From DATKIY01 sp963726755 (GTDB lineage Bacteria; Actinomycetota; Actinomycetes; JAHEKZ01), in the NCBI GenBank assembly GCA_963726755.1, contig CAVSDB010000003.1, positions 62,001 through 126,000 on the forward strand: a stretch of DNA of 64,000 nt, written 5' to 3'. Shown here one piece after another: positions 56,204 to 64,000 of this stretch. Below the pieces are notes generated by a model. The model ran no database searches and had not been told where the DNA came from. It worked only from the letters and a program-made list of their open reading frames with translations. Numbering within the stretch: the first letter of the stretch is position 1; each line of letters begins with the position of its first letter. Made by a program: the position numbers and the translations under genes.

Positions 56204-58418
56204 ATGTCTGACACTCATGACGCCGTCGTTGGAGACATGAACGAGGAGACGCAAGGCACCTGCCCGGTCGTGGGAACCGCAGGCACCGCGAACCGAGACT
56301 GGTGGCCGAATCAGCTCGATCTGACCGTTCTCCACCAAAACCCTCCGGCCGTTGACCCGATGGGTGCCGAGTTCGACTACGCCGAAGCGTTCGCGACGCT
56401 CGACCTTGACGCACTCAAGCGGGACATCGATGCCGTGATGACGACGTCGCAGGACTGGTGGCCCGCCGACTACGGTCACTACGGACCACTGTTCATCCGC
56501 ATGGCATGGCATAGCGCCGGCACGTATCGCATCAGTGACGGCCGCGGCGGTGCTGGCTCCGGCGAGCAACGCTTCGCTCCCCTCAACAGTTGGCCCGACA
56601 ACGCCAACCTCGACAAGGCACGTCGTCTCCTCTGGCCGGTCAAGAAGAAGTACGGCCGGACGATCTCGTGGGCAGACCTGATGGTCCTGGCTGGCAACTG
56701 CGCTTTGGAGTCCATGGGATTCACCACGTTCGGCTTCGCGGGCGGACGCGAGGACGTGTGGGAGCCCGAGCAGATCAACTGGGGCAACGAGAACACGTGG
56801 TTGGACGACGAGCGCTACAGCGGTGACCGTGAACTCGCCGACCCGCTTGGTGCGGTTCAGATGGGGCTCATCTACGTCAACCCGCAGGGCCCGAACGGCA
56901 ATGCCGATCCCCTCTCGGCAGCTCGAGACATTCGCGAGACGTTCCGCCGTATGGCGATGAATGACGAAGAGACTGTTGCGTTGATCGCCGGTGGTCACAC
57001 CTTCGGTAAGACCCACGGCGCAGCCGACCCCGAGCGGTACATCGGCCCCGAACCCGAGGCAGCTCCGATTCAGGAGCAGGGACTTGGCTGGGCAAACAGT
57101 TTCGGCACTGGCAACGGTGACGCAACCATCACGAGCGGACTCGAGGGGGCTTGGACGCCAACCCCAGCGACCTGGGACAACAGCTTTTTCGAGACGCTCT
57201 TCGGCTTCGAATGGGAACTGTCGACCAGTCCCGCGGGCGCCAAGCAATGGATCCCGACGGACCCGGCGGCAGGCGACCTCGTACCGGACGCCCACGACGC
57301 GTCCAAGAAGCATCCGCCGGTGATGCTCACGACTGACCTGTCGTTGCGTGTCGACCCCGTCTACGAGCAGATCTCAAGACGCTTCTACGAGAACCCGCAG
57401 GAATTTGCCGACGCCTTCGCCAAGGCTTGGTACAAGTTGACGCACCGCGACATGGGTCCGATCGCTCGCTACCTCGGCCCACTGGTCCCCGCTGAGCCAC
57501 AACTGTGGCAGGACCCAGTCCCCCCGATGGCTCACGCAGTGATCGGGGCGTCGGAAGTCGCCACCCTCAAGCGCACGATCCTTGACTCCGCGCTGTCGAT
57601 CTCGCAACTGGTATCGACCGCCTGGGCGTCCGCCTCGACGTTCCGTGGAACCGACAAGCGTGGCGGTGCCAACGGAGCGCGGATCCGGCTGGCACCGCAG
57701 AACGGTTGGGAGGTCAACAACCCCGCTGAGCTCGCAAAGGTGCTGCAGACGCTGGAAGGCATTCAACTGGAGTTCAACAGTTCTCAGGCCGGGGGTGTCG
57801 CAAGTCTCGCTCGCCGACTTGATCGTCCTCGGTGGCTGCGCAGCGGTCGAGCAGGCTGCCAAGAACGCCGGATTCGACATCGAAGTCCCCTTTACGCCGG
57901 GACGTACTGACGCGTCGCAAGAACAGACTGACGTCGAGTCGTTCGCGGTGTTGGAGCCGACCGCTGACGGATTCCGCAACTATCTCGGGAAGGTTGACAG
58001 CCGATCCGCGGAACAACTGCTGATCGATCGCGCCCAGCTGCTGACGCTGAGCGCTCCCGAGGTGACCGTGCTGGTAGGTGGCATGCGCGTCCTGAACGCG
58101 AACTTCGAACAATCGCCGCTCGGGGTTCTCACCAAGCAGCAGGATTCGTTGTCGAACGACTTCTTTGTCAACCTGCTCGCCATCGACACCACGTGGGAAC
58201 CGAAGTCCGAGGGCGAGGAGGAGTTCGAAGGCCGCGACCGCGGAACCGGCGAGGCTAAGTGGACTGCCAGCAGGGTCGATCTCTTGTTCGGCTCGAACTC
58301 GCAGTTGCGGGCACTCGCCGAGGTCTACGCCAGCGACGATTCGCAGCAAAAGTTCGTGCTCGACTTTGTTGCGGCATGGGACAAGGTCATGAACCTCGAC
58401 CGATTCGACATCGTCTAA
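56204..58418 (+). CDS. katG: Catalase-peroxidase KatG (one frameshift)
   Basis: ATG 56204; joined product ~738 residues, normal for KatG. Distal heme site FIRMAWHSAGTYRISDGRGG (R99, W102, H103), the adduct tyrosine in GLIYVNPQGPNG, and the proximal ligand in AGGHTFGKTHGAADP. Near 57790, inside a G run (CCGGGGG), the frame changes from SSQAGG to VSQVSLADLIVLGGCAAVEQ and continues to TAA 58416-58418 with DRFDIV. It removes hydrogen peroxide in the cytoplasm. Because the peroxidase N-domain ends before the break, an N-terminal enzyme could still act, but a homopolymer error is more likely. Confidence 0.9.
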
Positions 58419-58463
58419 CCAACCGAGGCCGACTCGACCGAACACAAGACCCAAACCCAGGTC

Positions 58464-58733
58464 CTAAGAACGACGCGTTCTCCCACTCTGGTGCAACAAA
58501 CTCCCTGCTCATGCTGTGGACAACGGGCGCAATCGCCGACGAATCGGTCGGCGCTAAAGGTCTTTCGTGAGGTAGATCCGGATAAGCGTCGGGGCTGGCG
58601 CATGTCCGATTCGCTGCACGGAGGCCGAATACGCCTCGATAGCTATTTCACCCAGCCGTACAGCATCGCCGTCTATCCACAGCATGAGCAGCGGAGTTTG
58701 TTGCACCAGAGTGGGAGAACGCGTCGTTCTTAG
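58464..58733. repeat. MITE-like element with perfect 41-bp inverted arms
   Basis: 58464-58504 and 58693-58733 are perfect inverted copies, starting CTAAGAACGACGCGTTCTC and including TGGTGCAACAAACTCC. Imperfect similarity extends outward (CCAAACCCA) and inward (CTGCTCATGCTGTGGA), giving arms of ~70 bases around a ~150-base interior. The interior has no recognisable gene. A partial copy of the arm start lies at 55978. Confidence 0.85.
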
Positions 58734-58774
58734 AATTCTTGGGTTTGGTTCTTAGGTTCTTTGGGGGTTGCGGT

Positions 58775-61234
58775 TCAGGTTTTGATCCGGGCGTTGGACG
58801 GGTCCCACAACGGCGCGTCGACGACCTCTGCGGCGACCCATCGCCCGAATACCAAGACTTCTGCCGAGGTTCCCGGCACCGCAAGTGCGGCCGGGACGTA
58901 TCCGAAAGCGATCGATGCACCGACGGTGTACCCCTGCGCACCGGTCGTGACACGACCGAGGTGCCCGCCGATACGGATCGGTTCGTTGCCTAGTACAACG
59001 TCGCGACGATCGGCCAGCGTGAGGCAGACCAACCGCACCGCCTCGTCGATGCCCTTCTCGCGCGCTGCAAGCAGCGCGTCACGGCCCAAGAACTCCTTCT
59101 CAGGACGCACGCAGAACGACAGTCCACCCTCGTCAGGAGTCTGATCAGGAGTCACGTCGCTGGCCCAGTAGCGGTAGCCCTTCTCCGCGCGCAGCGAGTC
59201 GATCGCGCGATACCCAGCGGGCACCAGCCCATGAGAGCGGCCCTGATCGATCAGCGTTCGCCATAGACCGAGACCGAACTCGACCGGTGCATGGATCTCC
59301 CAGCCGAGTTCCCCGACGAACGTCACGCGCAGCAGGCGCGCAGGAACGTCGCCAACCGTCGTGTCGCGCATGTTCATGAACGCAAAGTCCGACGTTGCCA
59401 GGGACTGCGGCGTCAGGGGTTGCAGCAGGTCTCGAGCTGCCGGCCCCCACAACCCGAAGACCACCGATGCGTCTGTGACGTCGCGCACGCGAACCGAGTC
59501 ATCATCGGGAGCGTGTTTGCGGATCCACGACATGTCGTGGGCGCCGAACGCAGTTCCGGTCACCACCAAGAACGTGTCGGCGTCGATCTGAGTCACCGTG
59601 ACGTCGGTTTCGATACCACCCCGCGCGTTGAGCATCTGCGTGTAGGCGATCTTGCCGGGACCCCGCGTCACCCGGTTGTCGCACAACCACTCCATCAACT
59701 CGGCCGAGCCAGGACCACTGACCTCTATCTTCGAAAACGACGACTCATCAAACAGGGCGACGGATTCGCGTACGGCACGGTGTTCGACCTCGATCGCCGG
59801 CGACCAGTTACGCCCCGCCCAACCTCGCGGTCGCCACGACTCGTCACCGGACGCCTCGTTCGGCAGGTAGTAGTTGACGCGTTCCCACCCGCTCTTCTCT
59901 CCAAAGAACGCACCGTTCTCAACGTGCCAGGGGTACGCCGCCGCGGTCTTCAGCGGACGCCCCGCTTGTCGTTCATGTCCCGGGTACTTGATGTCGTAGT
60001 ACGTCTCGTAGTTCTCCTTGACCCGCTTGCCGGTGTATGACGCCGATCGGTACTGACGTCCAAACCGCCGTACGTCCATCTCCCACAGGTCCATGCCGGG
60101 GTCGCCGTCGAGTAGCCAGTTGGCCATCACCATCCCGATACCACCCGCGCCAGCTATCCCATGCGCACAAAATCCGGCGGCCAGGAAGAACCCATCGACG
60201 TCGCTCTCCCCAAGACAGAACTCGTTGTCGGGGGTGAATCCCTCAGGGCCGTTAATCACCTTTCGAACTTCGACGTCGGCCATCGCAGGCACTCGAGTCG
60301 TCGAGTTCTCGAAGATCTCTTCTAGTCGTGGCCAAACCACCGGTAACAGTCGCCCGTTGAAGTCTGCGGGAACGGCGTCGAACCCGAACTCGTCCAGGGC
60401 GAACGGTTCGCTGTCCCGTTCGTAACCGCCCATCACCAGGCCAGCGCCGTCTTCGCGGTAGTAGACCAAGAGGTCAGGATCACGAAGCGTCGGAAGTCGT
60501 CGCCCATCGGAAACGTCCCTAAACGGCTGAGTGACGACGTACTGATGCGACATCGGAACGATCGGGACCCGAACGCCAACCATTCGCGCGATCTCCGGCG
60601 CAAACATCCCACCTGCGTCCACGACCTGCTCCGCAATGACGTCCCCTCGGTCAGTACGAACGAGGAACCGACCATCATCGCGTCGGACTTGATCGATGCC
60701 GATCACGCGGGTGTTCTCGTGAATCGCAACGCCGCCACGTCGTGCCCCTTTGGCGAGCGAGTACGCCAGTTGACTGGGATCCAAGTAGCCGTCTGTCGCT
60801 AGATATGTGGCACCGAGCACATGCTTGGTCGACATCAAAGGGAACTTCTCTTGCGCCTCGACGGGGCTGATGCGTTCTAATGCGAGACCGAACGTCTCGG
60901 CCCAGCCGACCTGCCGCTCAAGTTCTTCTAGGCGCTCTGGCGTGGACGCGAGCCGAATGCCGCCACACTCGATCCAACCTGGATCGGTTTCGGGATCTGC
61001 AGCCAACGTTCGATACAACTCAGCGCTGTACATCATCATCCGTGTCAGGGTCACCGAGCCACGCAGTTGACCGACGAGTCCGGCGGAGTGAAAGGTCGAG
61101 CCACTCGTCAACTCCGACCGTTCCAACAGCACGACGTCAGACGTACTGCGCTTGGCCAAGTGGTAGGCAATGCTGGTGCCGCCGACACCGCCGCCGATGA
61201 TGACGACGCTGGCAGCCGCCGGTAAGTCACTCAC
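58775..61234 (-). CDS. Dimethylglycine/sarcosine dehydrogenase-like protein (FAD oxidoreductase plus GcvT)
   Basis: 819 residues. DAO-type FAD domain: ASVVIIGGGVGGTSIAYHLA, ERSELTSGSTFHSAGLVGQL, MSHQYVVTQPFRDVSDGRRL; from ~430 the GcvT folate-binding half: GNGAFFGEKSGWERVNYYLP-like segment (NGAFFGEKSGWERVNYYLPN), ALFDESSFSKIEVSGPGSAE, VTFVGELGWEIHAPVEFGLG and GYRAIDSLRAEKGYRYWASD. It oxidatively demethylates a methylated amine and passes the one-carbon unit to tetrahydrofolate. Followed by a choline-kinase-like gene, so a choline/glycine-betaine breakdown route is likely. Confidence 0.88.
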   Translation of the reverse strand: MSDLPAAASVVIIGGGVGGTSIAYHLAKRSTSDVVLLERSELTSGSTFHSAGLVGQLRGSVTLTRMMMYSAELYRTLAADPETDPGWIECGGIRLASTPERLEELERQVGWAETFGLALERISPVEAQEKFPLMSTKHVLGATYLATDGYLDPSQLAYSLAKGARRGGVAIHENTRVIGIDQVRRDDGRFLVRTDRGDVIAEQVVDAGGMFAPEIARMVGVRVPIVPMSHQYVVTQPFRDVSDGRRLPTLRDPDLLVYYREDGAGLVMGGYERDSEPFALDEFGFDAVPADFNGRLLPVVWPRLEEIFENSTTRVPAMADVEVRKVINGPEGFTPDNEFCLGESDVDGFFLAAGFCAHGIAGAGGIGMVMANWLLDGDPGMDLWEMDVRRFGRQYRSASYTGKRVKENYETYYDIKYPGHERQAGRPLKTAAAYPWHVENGAFFGEKSGWERVNYYLPNEASGDESWRPRGWAGRNWSPAIEVEHRAVRESVALFDESSFSKIEVSGPGSAELMEWLCDNRVTRGPGKIAYTQMLNARGGIETDVTVTQIDADTFLVVTGTAFGAHDMSWIRKHAPDDDSVRVRDVTDASVVFGLWGPAARDLLQPLTPQSLATSDFAFMNMRDTTVGDVPARLLRVTFVGELGWEIHAPVEFGLGLWRTLIDQGRSHGLVPAGYRAIDSLRAEKGYRYWASDVTPDQTPDEGGLSFCVRPEKEFLGRDALLAAREKGIDEAVRLVCLTLADRRDVVLGNEPIRIGGHLGRVTTGAQGYTVGASIAFGYVPAALAVPGTSAEVLVFGRWVAAEVVDAPLWDPSNARIKT

Positions 61235-61256
61235 TCTGGCTCCTCATTGACTTAAC

Positions 61257-62189
61257 TCAGTCGTCGACCGCAAGGCCCTTCAGCACCTGTTGGTACTGAG
61301 GGCCGTGAAGTTCTTCACGTGCGGAGTCGTACTTGAGCATCCCCCACGACCAAAAGTCGAAGTCGATCGACGACGCGCCATCTTGAATCGATGCCCACAG
61401 CGTCCAGCCATATCTTGCAAGCAGCGACCATGCTTGCGCACGTGCAACCTTATGTTCCGAGTCGCGTCCCCAGTAGTTCGAAACGAGAACGCGCGTTTGC
61501 TCTGGATTCAGGAATGACTCGCTGGAAATGTTTCCCAACTCGAAACTCGCTTCGTTCATACCCGAATACTCGTAGTCAATGATCCAGATGTGCGATCCGT
61601 CATCGATGAAGTTGGCTGGCAACAAGTCGTTGTTGCAGGGGACCAACGTCTCGGGCATCAACCCCATCGCGTCCTCAAGGCCTTCGATCAAAGGCTGTAG
61701 GTCGAGATAGCCGTCAGGCAATCGGTACCCACGCTCCTGGACTACGTCGAGGTAGCGACGACGGATCTGCCGCATGTCGAATGAGCCTTGGAAAGCTGAC
61801 CCATCGTGCAGTCGACGCACTGCCGTCGCGATTCGAGGAAGCTTCGACAGGTCTCGCAGGTCGGACGTGTCTAGGGTCCGCCCAGAAAGGAACTCCACAA
61901 CGAGGACGCCAGCCTCAGGCAATGCCTCGATGACTCTGGCGCCAACTCCCGCCTCCCCCGCGGCTCTGGTGTTGAAGCGTTCGTTCTCGCGGTTGATAGC
62001 TAACAATCCAGCAGAGGACTCGGAAACCCGAACCACGAAATCTCCGCCATCGTCTGTTTGAACTCGATAGTTAGCGTTGGTCAGACCCCCGCTGAGTTCG
62101 CTGACGTCTCGACGTCGTCCAGACAGCACGCCGATGCGTTCGAAAAGTTGATCCAACTCGCGCGAGACGACGAACGCTTCAGCAGACAT
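61257..62189 (-). CDS. Choline/ethanolamine-kinase-like phosphotransferase
   Basis: ATG 62189 (frame open to 62282). 310 residues. LSGGLTNANYRVQTDDGGDF (glycine loop), VVEFLSGRTLDTSDLRDL, LVPCNNDLLPANFIDDGSHI (catalytic loop, N-D-L-L-P-A-N) and WIIDYEYSGMNEASFELGN (D-Y-E metal motif) match choline/ethanolamine kinases and other APH-fold enzymes. It lies 22 bases upstream of the demethylase gene and likely forms an operon with it. Substrate choline or a related amine, not proven. Confidence 0.88.
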   Translation of the reverse strand: MSAEAFVVSRELDQLFERIGVLSGRRRDVSELSGGLTNANYRVQTDDGGDFVVRVSESSAGLLAINRENERFNTRAAGEAGVGARVIEALPEAGVLVVEFLSGRTLDTSDLRDLSKLPRIATAVRRLHDGSAFQGSFDMRQIRRRYLDVVQERGYRLPDGYLDLQPLIEGLEDAMGLMPETLVPCNNDLLPANFIDDGSHIWIIDYEYSGMNEASFELGNISSESFLNPEQTRVLVSNYWGRDSEHKVARAQAWSLLARYGWTLWASIQDGASSIDFDFWSWGMLKYDSAREELHGPQYQQVLKGLAVDD

Positions 62190-62199
62190 GGTCTGAACG

Positions 62200-63135
62200 C
62201 TAGTGGCCGAACGCCTCGTCGAGAAAGGTTCTGACGAATCGAGCCACGAGTTTGGGGTCTTCCATCTGGGCCACGTGACCAACCTGGGGAAGCATCACCA
62301 CCTTGGCGCCGGGGATCGTGGCCGCTGCCCTTCGCGCTCGGCGAGGATCCACCAGGCGATCGTGTCCGCCATAGAAGACCAAGGTGGGGCAGTGGAGTGA
62401 ACTGGCTTGGCGCCAGAGTCCGTTGGCGCTTGGGTCCAAGAACGCACGCAGCAAGCCACGCGCCGTCTTCGACAACGCATCACCCGCATAGTCGAGCGTG
62501 ATGCGTCGCTGATACTCAGCAATGGCTTCGTTTCGCCGGGTCTGGCTGACTCGCGACGGATCACCGAAGTTGAGATCAAGCATGGCTTGGACTTGACGGT
62601 CCGCAGGCAACTTGGCCAGCCGCTGCCAGATCTGCTCCCCTACACCGGGAATTGCCACCGCAGGGACACCAAGGGTGTGACGTCGCGGCCGAAGGTCAGG
62701 CAAGGCGGGTGCGGTGAGTATCAACGACTTCACCAAGTCAGGACGAGTCGCCGCTAGTCGAACGGCTAGCGCGCCACCCAGTGAGTTGCCGAAGACATGA
62801 ACCGGTGTTGTGCCGGCAGTAACGAAGGCCGCGAGCGCCGCGGTCAAACCGTCCACCGAGTAATCGTCAGCGTGAGCTGGCGGCGACCGACCGAACCCGG
62901 GGAGGTCCGGAGCCCACGACGACATTCGATCGGCCATCAACCCCATGAGATCGGTCCAGTTGGTGGACTGGCCGCCGAGTCCGTGGACCATCACAGCACT
63001 CTCGCTCGGGCTATCACCGTCGCCTCGACCCGTACTAGTGCCGCGGACGAACAGACGGTGGGGGCCGAGCGTCTCGAACTCACCCGGCCACGGAGGGGCT
63101 TCCCCCACTGGCCACGAGGGCAAGTTGGACGTCAC
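62200..63135 (-). CDS. Alpha/beta hydrolase
   Basis: 311 residues from GTG 63135 (GTGA with the upstream stop). SAVMVHGLGGQSTNWTDLMG oxyanion region, PVHVFGNSLGGALAVRLAAT with the nucleophile Ser, DRLVDPRRARRA with the acid Asp, and LPQVGHVAQMEDPKLVARFV with the His. C-C/ester hydrolase type; substrate unknown. It overlaps the hypothetical gene upstream and ends 10 bases before the start of the choline-kinase-like gene. Confidence 0.88.
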   Translation of the reverse strand: MTSNLPSWPVGEAPPWPGEFETLGPHRLFVRGTSTGRGDGDSPSESAVMVHGLGGQSTNWTDLMGLMADRMSSWAPDLPGFGRSPPAHADDYSVDGLTAALAAFVTAGTTPVHVFGNSLGGALAVRLAATRPDLVKSLILTAPALPDLRPRRHTLGVPAVAIPGVGEQIWQRLAKLPADRQVQAMLDLNFGDPSRVSQTRRNEAIAEYQRRITLDYAGDALSKTARGLLRAFLDPSANGLWRQASSLHCPTLVFYGGHDRLVDPRRARRAAATIPGAKVVMLPQVGHVAQMEDPKLVARFVRTFLDEAFGH

Positions 63136-64000
63136 GCTGTCAGTAAGAGAGATTCAATTCTGCGGTTCAGCGAGTCCAACGTTGCGCGGATCACAGCTTG
63201 CCTGACGTCCTCGCGAATGACTGAGACGCCGGTCAACCGTTCAGAACCCACGCGCGTCAGCATCGACACCACGACGACGACCGCGCGGTCCGGACCCAGT
63301 TGATTGACCTCGAGTTGTTCGAGCTCAAAGCGTGCCCTGCCCCCGACCACGCCTTCGACGGCGCTCAGTGTTGCCATCGCTACTGATCGGTGAACGCTGG
63401 TTGGCGTCGCGGCCGCGGACGCTTCGCCGGTGTAGGTCTGAGATAGCCAACTCAATGAGACCGACGTCGTGACACCAAGGCCAGCGGAAACCAACTGCAT
63501 TTTCTGAATCAGGATCCGGGAACCTCGTGCCGGAGTTACCTGCGGTGGTGGAGAGGTGTCTGCGGACGACTGGACGTTGCTTGCTTCCGCTTCGTTGTCC
63601 GTGTCGCCACCGTCGCGGTATCCAGGTACGGCTGTCAGCGTGGGGCGTTGCGGCTCAGGCTCGAGTTCGGGATATGGCTCGATCTCTGGAGTCAGCCGCT
63701 GCCCCGACTCGATGTCGAACTCAGCCGTCTGCTCGGAAGCGTTTCGCGCCGTAGACGTTGCTGACGGGAGCGACTCCTCGACGACCTGGACTCGGTTAGC
63801 GTCGACTGCCAGTCCGAACTGCTCGCGCAGAACCCGGTTGACCGACGTAGCAACAGCGATCTCGTCGGCCCCGGGGGACAATTGCAGCCGAAGTGTGCCA
63901 GCCCCATCTGTCCGCTCGTCGGGCTCAATATCGGCCGCAGCCACGCCAGGCACTGAGCGCAGGGCGTCGAGCAGCGTTGCTTCGGTACCCACCCGCGCCC
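63132..64000 (-). CDS. Hypothetical protein, 5' end beyond the window
   Basis: At least 286 residues are open to the window edge (the first usable GTG is at 63992, but an upstream start is likely). GVAAADIEPDERTDGAGTLR then LQLSPGADEIAVATSVNRVL looks like an ACT-like regulatory beta-alpha-beta unit; the middle is acidic and disordered (EPYPELEPEPQRPTLTAVPG); the last ~110 residues (VHRSVAMATLSAVEGVVGGR, VVVVVSMLTRVGSERLTGVS) form another alpha/beta domain. Not recognised. It is translationally coupled to the hydrolase. Confidence 0.6.
   Translation of the reverse strand, partial: ARVGTEATLLDALRSVPGVAAADIEPDERTDGAGTLRLQLSPGADEIAVATSVNRVLREQFGLAVDANRVQVVEESLPSATSTARNASEQTAEFDIESGQRLTPEIEPYPELEPEPQRPTLTAVPGYRDGGDTDNEAEASNVQSSADTSPPPQVTPARGSRILIQKMQLVSAGLGVTTSVSLSWLSQTYTGEASAAATPTSVHRSVAMATLSAVEGVVGGRARFELEQLEVNQLGPDRAVVVVVSMLTRVGSERLTGVSVIREDVRQAVIRATLDSLNRRIESLLLTA

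Noticed and set aside
37996..58582. Shared 14-base word TGAGGTAGATCCGG between the DUF5679 terminator and the katG-side element
   Set aside because: Pairs of identical 14-mers are expected by chance in 64 kb; surrounding bases do not match.
58464..58733. LexA/SOS box in the repeat arm
   Set aside because: AGAACGACGCGTTCT has GAAC and GTTC five bases apart rather than four, unlike the actinobacterial SOS box.

Overview
The window comes from a high-GC Gram-positive bacterium of the Actinomycetota. Markers are a WhiB7-type regulator with a C-terminal AT-hook, the AdnA/AdnB helicase-nuclease pair, UvrD2 with an HRDC domain, a mycoredoxin, PPA1309, UPF0182 and DUF5679 proteins, and many GTG starts with GTGA stop/start overlaps. 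Genus cannot be assigned from sequence alone.

Region 1 (about 1-20.2 kb) is a surface-polysaccharide and secreted-protein island. A minus-strand operon (15.8 to 8.35 kb) holds a Wzz/Wzc-like co-polymerase, a family 2 glycosyltransferase, two sulfotransferases, a Wzy-like polymerase or ligase and two more Wzz-like proteins. Two more sulfotransferases, a Wzx-like flippase and a kinase-like gene lie beside it. Four sulfotransferases in one locus point to a sulfated exopolysaccharide. The block is bracketed by two inverted secreted glycoside hydrolases (2.6-4.2 and 15.9-17.5 kb) with near-identical catalytic cores. FnIII-like, FG-GAP and beta-propeller exported proteins follow. Many genes here are split by frameshifts although their motifs continue intact in the next frame.

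Region 2 (20.3-29.2 kb) has the large secreted propeller, an operon of FGGY kinase, GlpA-like FAD dehydrogenase, GlpB-like FAD oxidoreductase and a small monooxygenase (glycerol-3-phosphate type), a CLC channel, and the initiator tRNA-fMet.

Region 3 (29.2-56 kb) is conserved core. UPF0182, PDZ-Lon, DUF2342 protease, DUF5679, ABC1 kinase, whiB7, uvrD2, mycoredoxin, nudC, adnB, adnA, an alkyltransferase-like protein and moeZ follow the gene order I recall for the Mycobacterium Rv3193c-Rv3206c segment, with moaE, NUDIX, ThiF-like, a kinase/flippase fusion and VOC genes interspersed. whiB7 has a long leader with a 59-codon uORF and an intrinsic terminator.

Region 4 (56-64 kb) has katG (one frameshift), a repeat element with perfect 41-bp inverted arms, a dimethylglycine/sarcosine dehydrogenase-like gene, a choline-kinase-like gene, an alpha/beta hydrolase and a hypothetical protein cut by the window end. 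Indels are frequent before 26.1 kb and rare after (adnB, katG).
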